From positions 1 to 18,383 of the forward strand of contig JAIDLO010000031.1 in assembly GCA_029050995.1 (NCBI GenBank): a DNA stretch of 18,383 nucleotides, read 5' to 3'. The notes beneath the pieces are model-generated. The model searched no databases. It saw only the letters and a list, made by a program, of their open reading frames with translations, and was not told the DNA's origin. Shown one piece after another: positions 7,423 to 14,801 of the stretch; within the stretch, counting starts at the first letter, position 1; each line of letters starts with the position of its first letter. This DNA comes from Eubacterium sp. (GTDB taxonomy: Bacteria; Bacillota; Clostridia; Oscillospirales; Acutalibacteraceae). Position numbers and translations under genes: made by a program.

Positions 7423-8472
7423 ATGAATATGTCTATTGCAGTTCTTATCAGCGTTGTTGTTGCTTTTGGTGTAACGGCAGCACTTGGATTTGTTATTATC
7501 CCTTGGCTCAGAAAGCTTAAATTCGGTCAGACGATTCTTGAAATCGGCCCGTCCTGGCATAAAGCAAAACAGGGCACGCCGAATATGGGCGGACTTATGT
7601 TTATTATCGGAATCATCATTTCAGTTGTTGTTTCTGCGGCAATCTTTATTGCACAGGGCGGCAACCTTGAAACAGATTTTTCCGCAATGGTAAAGAACAG
7701 GGAAACGATTCTTATTGCCGCAAGTGTGCTTCTTGCATTTGGTTGCGGTGTTGTAGGCTTCCTTGATGACTTTATTAAGATTAAATTAAAAAGAAATGAA
7801 GGTCTTTCAGCGAAGCAGAAATCAATCGGTCAGATGTTAGTAACCGTAGCTTTTGTTGCAACGCTTTGGCTTTCTCATAATACAATCTGGTATGTTCCTT
7901 TTGTGGGCATTATTAATTTTGAGCAGAATCTTTTAACGGCTGTTATCTTCTGGATATTGAATATAATCATAATCTATGGATGCACAAATTCAGTTAATTT
8001 AACAGACGGTATTGACGGACTTTGCTCTTCCGTAACTGCAACGGTTGCAATCTGCTTTATTGCAATTGCTTTCTTCCAGCAGTTTGCAGGCTTGGGTATC
8101 CTTGCAGGTGCGCTTCTTGGCGGTGTTTGCGGTTTCCTTTGCTGGAACTGGAATCCTGCTAAAACCTTTATGGGCGATACAGGCTCATTGTTCCTCGGCG
8201 CTTTCGTAGCTGCACTTGGTTATTGCATTAAATGTCCGATTCTTCTTCTTCCGATTGGTATTGTATATGTTTGCGAAACAATGAGTGATATTATTCAGAT
8301 TGGATATTTCAAGCTTACACATGGTAAGCGTATTTTCAAAATGGCGCCGATTCATCATCATTTTGAAATGTGCGGCTGGAAAGAAAAGAAAATCTGCGTT
8401 GTATTTTCAATTGTGAATGCAATTGGCTGTGCAATTGCTTATGTATTAATTCGTTTTGGTTCAGAATTCTAA
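7423..8472 (+). CDS. mraY: Phospho-N-acetylmuramoyl-pentapeptide transferase MraY
   Basis: Polytopic membrane enzyme that transfers phospho-MurNAc-pentapeptide from UDP to undecaprenyl phosphate, making lipid I. The 349 residues are mostly hydrophobic, consistent with the family's ten spans. Diagnostic motifs are TPNMGG at 52-57, the D115-D116 pair in GFLDDFIK, NLTDGIDGL at 192-200, FMGDTGS at 249-255 and the HHHFE magnesium-site loop at 311-315. The ATG at 7423 directly follows the murF stop and has AGGTGGG eight bases upstream (7408-7414); a second ATG two codons later is less well placed. In many related clusters murD comes next, but here ftsW does. Confidence 0.97.
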   Translation: MNMSIAVLISVVVAFGVTAALGFVIIPWLRKLKFGQTILEIGPSWHKAKQGTPNMGGLMFIIGIIISVVVSAAIFIAQGGNLETDFSAMVKNRETILIAASVLLAFGCGVVGFLDDFIKIKLKRNEGLSAKQKSIGQMLVTVAFVATLWLSHNTIWYVPFVGIINFEQNLLTAVIFWILNIIIIYGCTNSVNLTDGIDGLCSSVTATVAICFIAIAFFQQFAGLGILAGALLGGVCGFLCWNWNPAKTFMGDTGSLFLGAFVAALGYCIKCPILLLPIGIVYVCETMSDIIQIGYFKLTHGKRIFKMAPIHHHFEMCGWKEKKICVVFSIVNAIGCAIAYVLIRFGSEF

Positions 8473-8500
8473 TTAAAATTTATTCAAGAGGTGCTGTTAT

Positions 8501-9751
8501 ATGGCAGACAGATTATCACCGCCGATGCGCCGTCAGCGCTATGGCAACGAACCTGCAGAACCTAAGAGAAGCAGGGAAAAGGACGAAAGCTCAAGAACAA
8601 GGTTTCAAAAATCAAAGGTGTCCGGTTTTACGATGCTCGGCAATTTTGATGTGCCTTATTTTGCGCTTGTTATGATTCTTCTTGCGATTGGTCTTGTTAT
8701 GCTCCTTTCGGCATCTTATCCAACAGCCTATTTCTATGGCGAAAACTCATATTCATTTTTTATAAAGCAGGCTGCTTTCGCTGTTGTCGGCGTAATAGCA
8801 ATGCTTGTTATGTCTAAAATTGATTACAGTATTATCAGAAAATATGCCAATATATTATATTTTGGTGCGTTCGGGCTTTTGGTTGTTGTTTTGTTTTATC
8901 ATACAGATATGACTGTAGGCGGCGAGGCATTCAAAAGATATATTCCGATAGGTCCGATGAGCTTCCAGCCGTCTGAGATTGGTAAGTTTGCGCTTATTGC
9001 TTTTCTTGCGGTTTATTTCTGCCGAATAGGAAATAAGGTTAAAACTTTTCAGTATGGTATTTTTATTCCGCTTGTTTTCATCGGAATGTACTGCGGCTTG
9101 GTTGCTCTTGAAAACCATGTTTCGGGTATGATCTTAATGTTTGCGCTTGGTGCGGCTATTATGTTTGTAGGCGGAACAAGAAGCTGGATATTCTGGCTGG
9201 GTGTTATCGGCATAGTTGCTATTGTAATGGTTGTATTTATGTTCCCGGATATGTTGCCGAATTATGTTCAGAAAAAGCTGGTTGCTTTTACTGATAAATC
9301 GTTTGAGCCTTTGGGTGCAAGATGGCAAATCAATAATTCTCTTTATGCAATGGGATCGGGCGGTTTGTTCGGCGTAGGTCTTGGAAACTCAAAGCAGAAA
9401 TATATGTATGTTTCAGAACCGCAGAACGATTTTATTTTCTCAATCGTTTGTGAAGAGCTTGGCTTTATCGGTGCTCTTGTTATTATTATTCTTTTTATAC
9501 TTCTTGTTTTAAGAGGAATTCAGATTGCAATGAAGGCAAGAGACAGATTTGGCTCTTATCTTGTTTTGGGTATATCAGCCCAGATTGGTATTCAAACGGC
9601 TCTTAATATTCTTGTTATAACAGACAGTATCCCGAATACGGGAATTTCACTTCCGTTTTTCAGCTATGGCGGAACAGCACTGTTGATGCTTCTTGCAGAA
9701 ATGGGTGTTGTGCTTAGTGTTTCAAGAAAAGCGAATCAAAGAAAGGTGTAA
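8501..9751 (+). CDS. ftsW: Septal peptidoglycan polymerase FtsW (SEDS family)
   Basis: SEDS glycosyltransferase that polymerises lipid II at the septum together with the class B PBP. The 416 residues begin with an unusually long, charged cytoplasmic tail of about 45 residues, followed by multiple membrane spans. Family motifs are FQPSE at 155-159, the extracellular loop SEPQNDFIFS at 305-314 with D310 at the conserved catalytic aspartate position, CEELGFIG at 317-324, and LPFFSYGG at 384-391. RodA is the alternative SEDS member, but the cluster position favours FtsW. GAGGTG at 8488-8493 supports the start. The stop codon overlaps an in-frame ATG of murG (TAATG). Confidence 0.94.
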   Translation: MADRLSPPMRRQRYGNEPAEPKRSREKDESSRTRFQKSKVSGFTMLGNFDVPYFALVMILLAIGLVMLLSASYPTAYFYGENSYSFFIKQAAFAVVGVIAMLVMSKIDYSIIRKYANILYFGAFGLLVVVLFYHTDMTVGGEAFKRYIPIGPMSFQPSEIGKFALIAFLAVYFCRIGNKVKTFQYGIFIPLVFIGMYCGLVALENHVSGMILMFALGAAIMFVGGTRSWIFWLGVIGIVAIVMVVFMFPDMLPNYVQKKLVAFTDKSFEPLGARWQINNSLYAMGSGGLFGVGLGNSKQKYMYVSEPQNDFIFSIVCEELGFIGALVIIILFILLVLRGIQIAMKARDRFGSYLVLGISAQIGIQTALNILVITDSIPNTGISLPFFSYGGTALLMLLAEMGVVLSVSRKANQRKV

Positions 9752-9756
9752 TGATT

Positions 9757-10881
9757 ATGAAAATTCTTTTTGCAACAGGCGGAACAGCAGGTCATATCAA
9801 TCCTGCTCTTGCGGTAGCTTCCTATATCAGAGAACAGAATGATGATGCCGAAATCCTTTTTGTAGGCACTGCGGATCATATGGAGGCTCGCCTCATTCCG
9901 AATGCAGGCTTTAAATTGAAAACAATCGAAATCAGCGGCTTTCGCCGTTCACTCTCTCCGAGTGCGATTTCTCATAATATCAAAACTGTTGTTCGCCTTG
10001 TTAAATCGGGCGCAGCATGTAAAAAAATAATCAATGAATTCCAGCCGGATGTTTGTGTTGGCTTCGGCGGATATGTTTCCGGACCTGTTATTGAAACTGC
10101 GGTAAATATGGGCATTCCAACCTGTATTCATGAGCAGAACGCTTTCCCGGGCATTACAAATAAAACGCTTGCAAAACAGGCGGATAAGGTTATGGTTGCT
10201 GTTGAAGATGCAATAAATCATCTTGATTGTAAGCATGAAGCCTGCGTAACAGGTCTTCCTGTTCGCGGAGAAATTATCACAGCCGATAAGGAATTTTCAC
10301 GCACAGAGCTTGGTATTCCAAAGGACAAGCCGCTTGTTCTTTCCTTTGGCGGTTCGCTTGGTGCAAAGCCGCTGAATGATGCAATGTACGATATTCTTGT
10401 TGAAAATGCAGAAAAAGAAGATTGCTGTTATATTCATTCTATTGGAACAAACGGAACTGAATTTATAGAAAAATTTGAAAATGCAGGCTTTGAAAACGGA
10501 AAGAAAGGCTCCGTTGAGGTCAGAAGATATATAGACAATATGGATGTTTGTATGGCTGCAGCTGATGTGGTAATCGTCAGAGCAGGTGCTTCAACGCTTT
10601 CGGAAATTGAAGCACTCGGCAAAGCTTCCATTCTGATTCCAAGCCCTTATGTTGCTGAAAATCATCAGTATCATAATGCAATGGCACTTGTAAACAGAAA
10701 TGCCGCAAGAATTCTTGAGGAAAAGGATTTAACCTCAGAAAGCTTAAAGGCTTTGATTGATGAGCTTATTTCTGATCATGCCGAACGCCTTGAAATTGAA
10801 AAGAACGCAAAGGCTATGGCAATTACAGATGCAAGAGAAAGAATTGCAGATATAGTTCTTGGATTAGTAAAAAATAAATAA
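9757..10881 (+). CDS. murG: Lipid II synthase MurG (GlcNAc transferase)
   Basis: Peripheral membrane GT-B glycosyltransferase that adds GlcNAc from UDP-GlcNAc to lipid I, making lipid II. Using the ATG at 9757 the protein has 374 residues and begins MKILFATGGTAGHINPALA, the typical N-terminus. Other motifs are GFGGYVSGP at 102-110, HEQNAFPG at 125-132, FGGSLGA at 197-203, and the C-terminal GASTLSEIEALG and ENHQYHNA. An ATG at 9751 overlaps the ftsW stop, but the ribosome site AAAGGTG at 9742-9748 is only two bases from it and eight from 9757, so the later start is preferred. Coupling to ftsW translation is likely in either case. Confidence 0.96.
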   Translation: MKILFATGGTAGHINPALAVASYIREQNDDAEILFVGTADHMEARLIPNAGFKLKTIEISGFRRSLSPSAISHNIKTVVRLVKSGAACKKIINEFQPDVCVGFGGYVSGPVIETAVNMGIPTCIHEQNAFPGITNKTLAKQADKVMVAVEDAINHLDCKHEACVTGLPVRGEIITADKEFSRTELGIPKDKPLVLSFGGSLGAKPLNDAMYDILVENAEKEDCCYIHSIGTNGTEFIEKFENAGFENGKKGSVEVRRYIDNMDVCMAAADVVIVRAGASTLSEIEALGKASILIPSPYVAENHQYHNAMALVNRNAARILEEKDLTSESLKALIDELISDHAERLEIEKNAKAMAITDARERIADIVLGLVKNK

Positions 10882-10892
10882 TTTTAGCATTC

Positions 10893-10940
10893 TGCCGAAA
10901 TCGGCATAGTATAAAGAAGAAATTTATACTATGCACGGCA
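10893..10940 (+). promoter_or_regulatory. Structured murA leader with alternative pairings
   Basis: A perfect 11-bp stem pairs 10905-10915 with 10923-10933 around a seven-base loop. TGCCG at 10893-10897 can pair with either of two CGGCA copies: the near one (10902-10906, tetraloop hairpin) or the distal one (10936-10940), which closes the whole structure and ends on the first base of the murA ribosome site AGGTGG (10940-10945). The near hairpin competes with the base of the long stem. No known riboswitch class is recognised. It could tune murA translation or be a processing site. Confidence 0.5.
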
Positions 10941-10950
10941 GGTGGAATAT

Positions 10951-12243
10951 TTGGAAAAATTAATAGTTAATGGCTGTAATAAGCTTCAAGGGGAGATATC
11001 CGTTCACGGTGCAAAAAATTCTGTTTTGCCCATTCTCGCTTCTACGCTCTTAATTAAAGGTGTAAGCATAATACATAATGTTCCTGATTTATCGGATGTT
11101 GATGCATCCATCAAAATTCTTGAATATCTTGGTGCAAAGATTAAAAGAGAAAGCAGCACACTGATTGTTGATGCAAGCGAAATAAGCCAGAATAAAGTTC
11201 CCGAGGAAATGATGCGCGAAATGCGGTCTTCAATTATTTTTCTTGGGTCTTTGCTTTCCCGAACGAAAGAGGCATATATTTGCTACCCAGGCGGATGCGA
11301 TATCGGAATCAGACCAATCGATTTGCATTTGGATGCATTAAGAAAACTTGGTGCAGTTATTTATGAAAACGGAAACTGCCTGTGCTGTAAAAACCAGGGC
11401 TTTCACGGTTCAAAAATCATTTTAACCTTTCCAAGCGTTGGCGCAACGGAAAATATTATCATAGCTGCGGCTGTTTCAAAAGGTAAAACAACCATTATCA
11501 ATGCGGCCCGTGAGCCTGAAATATCAGACCTTGCCGCATTTTTGAATTCCTGCGGTGCAAGAATTTTCGGTGCAGGCGAGGGCACAATTGAAATAGAAGG
11601 TGTTGAAAGCCTTTATCCTGCTGCACATTCCATTATTCCGGACAGAGTGGTTGCAGCAACCTATATGAGCATTGGCGCACTTTGCTCTGATACGCTTGTT
11701 ATAAAAAATATTCGTTCTCAGCATTTAATGCCTGTTATGCCTGTGTTTATGGAAATGGGATGCAGGATTGATGTTGATAAAAGTGATTTGAAAATTACGC
11801 CGCCGAAAAGGCTGAAACGCGTAAAAATGATTAAAACAATGCCGTATCCCGGTTTTCCTACGGATTGCCAGTCTATTGTTATGGCGGCACTTACAAAGGC
11901 AAGGGGTACAACAATTATTAATGAAAGCATTTTTGAAAGCCGATTCAAGCATATAAGCGAGCTGAACAGATTTGGCGCAGATATAACTGTTAATGACAGA
12001 AGCGCCATTATCAACGGCGTTAAAAATCTGTATGGTGCAAATGTTTATTGCACAGATTTGCGCGGCGGTGCATCTATGGTTATTGCCGCTCTTGCCGCAG
12101 AGGGCAAATCAACGATTGGCGATATTTATCATATAAACAGAGGATATGAAAAAATAGAAGAAAATCTTGCATTGATTGGTGCAGATATAAAGAGGATTCA
12201 TGATGAAAAAAAAGAAACAGAAACAGCAGAATGTCAAATCTGA
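10951..12243 (+). CDS. murA: UDP-GlcNAc 1-carboxyvinyltransferase MurA
   Basis: Cytoplasmic enzyme of the first committed peptidoglycan step: it transfers enolpyruvate from phosphoenolpyruvate to UDP-GlcNAc and is the fosfomycin target. From the TTG at 10951 the protein has 430 residues and starts MEKLIVNG, as relatives do. K22-N23 and the catalytic C116 in GGCDIGIRPIDLHL fall almost exactly at the positions known from E. coli (K22, N23, C115). The cysteine implies fosfomycin sensitivity of the enzyme itself. A GTG at 10942 is in frame but lies inside the ribosome site AGGTGG (10940-10945), which is five bases from the TTG. The 3' end overlaps ftsQ by 44 bases. Many Firmicutes have a second murA; this is the dcw copy. 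Confidence 0.95.
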   Translation: MEKLIVNGCNKLQGEISVHGAKNSVLPILASTLLIKGVSIIHNVPDLSDVDASIKILEYLGAKIKRESSTLIVDASEISQNKVPEEMMREMRSSIIFLGSLLSRTKEAYICYPGGCDIGIRPIDLHLDALRKLGAVIYENGNCLCCKNQGFHGSKIILTFPSVGATENIIIAAAVSKGKTTIINAAREPEISDLAAFLNSCGARIFGAGEGTIEIEGVESLYPAAHSIIPDRVVAATYMSIGALCSDTLVIKNIRSQHLMPVMPVFMEMGCRIDVDKSDLKITPPKRLKRVKMIKTMPYPGFPTDCQSIVMAALTKARGTTIINESIFESRFKHISELNRFGADITVNDRSAIINGVKNLYGANVYCTDLRGGASMVIAALAAEGKSTIGDIYHINRGYEKIEENLALIGADIKRIHDEKKETETAECQI

Positions 12244-13123
12244 ACAAAGAAGAACGATTGCTCCTTTGGATTTAGAGCCGCCGAAAAGGCATTATTTCAA
12301 TGATGATGTTGTGTCATCCTTTAATCCTGCGGCTGAAAAACCAAAGAATAAAAATGAAATCAGAAGAAGGCAAAATAAGAAAAGAAAGCTGAAAAGGGGA
12401 GTAAGAAATTTTCTTATAACCGCTTGTGTTGTTCTTGGTGTTGCTGTAATCGGAATCGTTCTTTCATTAACCGTTTTCTTTAATATCGCTTCCATTCATA
12501 TTACGGGTAGCGGAACTTATTCCGAAGAGCAGATTGAACAGCTTTGTGATATCGAAATCGGCGAAAATATGTTTCTGATTGATAAAGAAAAGTGCGTTAA
12601 AAAAATTACAACAGCGCTTCCTTATGTCTATGATGTAAACATCAAAAGAAAGCTTCCGGATAAAATCTATATTGAAATAACGGAGGCACAGCCGGCTTAT
12701 ATCATTAAAAATGATAATAAAACCTATACCTTGTTGGATGACAATTTAAAGGTGCTTGAAAACAATATAAAGAAAAAGCAGGATGGATTGGTAACAATCA
12801 AAAAGGCTATTCCTGTTTCAAATGAACCCGGCCATACCATTGAGTTTGAAAATGAAGATACAATGAATTGTATCAAAAAGATTGTTGATGCTATTAAGGC
12901 TGTTGAGCTTACGGATGTTTCCGTAATCAGCAGTGCGGATAAAAATAACAACTCAATTCTTTATAAAAACAGAATTACCTTTGAACTTGGTAATTGCAAT
13001 GATTTGGAAAATAAGCTTTATAAAGCACTTGCTGCAACAGAAGAGCTTGATGAACGAAATGATAAAATAAAAGGAAAGCTTAATGTTTCAAATGGTAAAC
13101 AAATCTATTTTACAGAAAGCTGA
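12200..13123 (+). CDS. ftsQ: Cell division protein FtsQ/DivIB
   Basis: Bitopic division protein that binds FtsL and DivIC/FtsB and helps activate septal synthesis. The 307 residues comprise a very basic cytoplasmic part (about 1-69, with KKKKQK and RRRQNKKRKLKRG), one membrane span at about 70-95, a POTRA domain at about 96-168 (from ASIHITGSG to ITEAQPAYII) and the FtsQ-type domain with YTLLDDNLKVLE. The start lies inside murA, so translation is probably coupled. AGAGGA at 12191-12196 is three bases from the ATG at 12200 and six from a second ATG at 12203, so the true start could be one codon later. No terminator is seen after it, though ftsZ has its own promoter. Confidence 0.9.
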   Translation: MMKKKKQKQQNVKSEQRRTIAPLDLEPPKRHYFNDDVVSSFNPAAEKPKNKNEIRRRQNKKRKLKRGVRNFLITACVVLGVAVIGIVLSLTVFFNIASIHITGSGTYSEEQIEQLCDIEIGENMFLIDKEKCVKKITTALPYVYDVNIKRKLPDKIYIEITEAQPAYIIKNDNKTYTLLDDNLKVLENNIKKKQDGLVTIKKAIPVSNEPGHTIEFENEDTMNCIKKIVDAIKAVELTDVSVISSADKNNNSILYKNRITFELGNCNDLENKLYKALAATEELDERNDKIKGKLNVSNGKQIYFTES

Positions 13124-13255
13124 TTTGTGTGCAAAACATTGCTAAATCGTATCAGTTTTATGAAGTAAATAATGAATTTGTGCATTATAAACAAAGCGAT
13201 TTTCGAATTATTTTAAAACTTTAGGAAAAAATTTCGCAAAAATCAAAAAAAAATA

Positions 13256-13284
13256 TTGCAAAAAGATTACAATACTGTTACAAT
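13256..13284 (+). promoter_or_regulatory. ftsZ promoter with extended -10
   Basis: TTGCAA at 13256-13261 and TACAAT at 13279-13284 are 17 bp apart. TGT at 13276-13278 directly precedes the -10, forming the extended TGn motif. Transcription would start near 13291, about 50 nt before the ftsZ ATG. The 212-bp gap from 13124 to 13335 is otherwise AT-rich and holds no gene or terminator that I can see. Confidence 0.75.
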
Positions 13285-13341
13285 AGGTGCATAGGCTAAT
13301 TTTTAGAAAGCAGAATATTAAATACATAAGGAGAATTGCAA

Positions 13342-14460
13342 ATGGGAAGATTTGAAATAGATACAGATGATACAAAAGTAGTTTCAATAAAAGTTATTGG
13401 CGTTGGCGGCGGCGGCGGAAACGCTGTAAACCGCATGGTAAGCTGCAACATTCAGGATGTTGAATTTATTACAGTTAATACAGATAAGGCAGCTTTAAAT
13501 AAATCTATTGCTTCACATAAGATTTTTATTGGTGAAAAAACAACAAAGGGTCGCGGTGCGGGCGCTAAGCCTGAAATCGGCACTAAAGCAGCTGAAGAAA
13601 GCCGTGATGCTATTGCTGATATCCTTGCAGGAACAGAAATGGTATTCATTACTGCAGGTATGGGCGGCGGAACAGGAACAGGTGCTGCTCCTGTAGTTGC
13701 TAAAATTGCAAAGGATATGGGAATCCTTACTGTTGGTGTTGTAACAACTCCGTTTGCTTTTGAGGGTAAGCATCGTATGGACCAGGCTCAGGAGGGTATC
13801 AAGGAGCTTGCACAGTATGTTGATTCTCTTATGGTAATTCCAAATGAAAATCTTAAGTTTGTAACAGAAGAAAGAATTACTTTCATCAATGCATTTGATA
13901 TTGCAAATGATGTTCTTCGTCAGGGTGTTCAGTCTATCTCTGATCTTGTTAATGCAACAGGTCTTGTAAACTCAGACTTTGCCGATGTAACTGCAATTAT
14001 GAAGGATGCAGGCTACGCTCATATGGGTGTTGGCCGTGGCAAGGGTAAGGATAAGGCTGAAACAGCTGCTGCTCAGGCTATTTCAAGCCCGCTTCTTAAT
14101 ACATCTATTGATGGTGCTCGCGGAATTCTTCTTAATATCTGTGCTTCAGCAGATATTGGTCTTGAAGAAATTGACGCTGCATCAACAATCGTTATGAATG
14201 CAGTTCATCCTGATTGTGAAATCATCTGGGGTGCAAACTTTGATGATACACTTGAGGATGAAATGATTATTACAGTTATTGCAACTCGTTTCGGCGAAAA
14301 CGGACCGGGAACTCCTATTAAATCTACAACAGCAAATGTTGCAGTAGAGCCTCCGATTCAGTTTGATATTCCTGCTGCTCCTGCAGCTCCTGCTCCAAGC
14401 AGCTTCTCTGAAACAGACGATGATACATTCAGCGATATCGTAAGTTTCTTCAAGAAATAA
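13342..14460 (+). CDS. ftsZ: Cell division GTPase FtsZ
   Basis: Tubulin-like GTPase that polymerises into the cytokinetic ring at mid-cell. From the ATG at 13342 it has 372 residues: GVGGGGGNAVNRM at 20-32, the tubulin signature GGGTGTG at 108-114, the catalytic T7 loop N210-S-D-F-A-D215, a short Ala/Pro linker and a C-terminal tail ending DIVSFFKK. That tail lacks the proline of the usual DIPxFL consensus. A TTG at 13336 is in frame, but AAGGAG at 13328-13333 is eight bases from the ATG and only two from the TTG. ftsA, its usual upstream neighbour, is absent. The gene has its own promoter and a strong terminator, and favours frequent codons, fitting high expression. Confidence 0.98.
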   Translation: MGRFEIDTDDTKVVSIKVIGVGGGGGNAVNRMVSCNIQDVEFITVNTDKAALNKSIASHKIFIGEKTTKGRGAGAKPEIGTKAAEESRDAIADILAGTEMVFITAGMGGGTGTGAAPVVAKIAKDMGILTVGVVTTPFAFEGKHRMDQAQEGIKELAQYVDSLMVIPNENLKFVTEERITFINAFDIANDVLRQGVQSISDLVNATGLVNSDFADVTAIMKDAGYAHMGVGRGKGKDKAETAAAQAISSPLLNTSIDGARGILLNICASADIGLEEIDAASTIVMNAVHPDCEIIWGANFDDTLEDEMIITVIATRFGENGPGTPIKSTTANVAVEPPIQFDIPAAPAAPAPSSFSETDDDTFSDIVSFFKK

Positions 14461-14471
14461 TTTTAAATTTT

Positions 14472-14507
14472 AAGCATCAGTTCATTGTTTTGAACTGATG
14501 CTTTTTT
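14472..14507 (+). terminator. Intrinsic terminator after ftsZ
   Basis: AAGCATCAGTTCA (14472-14484) pairs perfectly with TGAACTGATGCTT (14491-14503) around a six-base loop, and T-residues run to 14507. It begins 12 bases after the ftsZ stop and marks the end of the dcw cluster. Confidence 0.95.
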
Positions 14508-14599
14508 GAATTATATTATTTTAGGATTGAAGTAATAATTGTAATCCATTTTTCTGCATATATACACTTTGATAAAAATTAGCTTATTTGTATTAAAAT

Positions 14600-14743
14600 T
14601 GTTGAAAAGTAATTGTGTAATCTTTGTAAATCTTTTGTAATTGGGATATATATACAATAATGTTGATAACTTTTATAACTTTTCAACAATTTTAACAGAG
14701 TTTTCAACATTCATTCAATAAGTTTTCGTTTTTTCTTTCAACA
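14600..14743. repeat. Cluster of TTTTCAACA-like 9-mers (possible DnaA boxes)
   Basis: Five sites fit TTWTCAACA with at most one mismatch: 14600-14608 (-, TTTTCAACA), 14661-14669 (-, TTATCAACA), 14680-14688 (+, TTTTCAACA), 14701-14709 (+, TTTTCAACA) and 14735-14743 (+, CTTTCAACA). A degenerate sixth is at 14689-14697. TTATCAACA differs by one base from the classical DnaA box TTATCCACA. The sites lie in an AT-rich gene-less stretch (14508-14762) with no convincing promoter. This could be a DnaA-binding region or the site of another regulator; DnaA binding is inference. Confidence 0.45.
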
Positions 14744-14762
14744 TCAACGCTACAAAAATAAA

Positions 14763-14801
14763 AAATCTCTATACAAAAATTGTATAGAGATTTCTTTTTT
14801 T
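14763..14801. terminator. Bidirectional terminator between ftsZ and the mannosidase
   Basis: AAATCTCTATACAA (14763-14776) pairs perfectly with TTGTATAGAGATTT (14780-14793) around a three-base loop. On the + strand a T-rich run follows (14791-14801); on the - strand the complement of 14754-14765 is also T-rich. It sits immediately after the stop codon of the minus-strand mannosidase gene, so its main job is likely to end that transcript. Confidence 0.92.

Noticed and set aside
13336..13341. A TTG start for ftsZ two codons upstream
   Set aside because: The ribosome site AAGGAG is only two bases from it but eight bases from the ATG at 13342, and FtsZ relatives do not need the extra residues.
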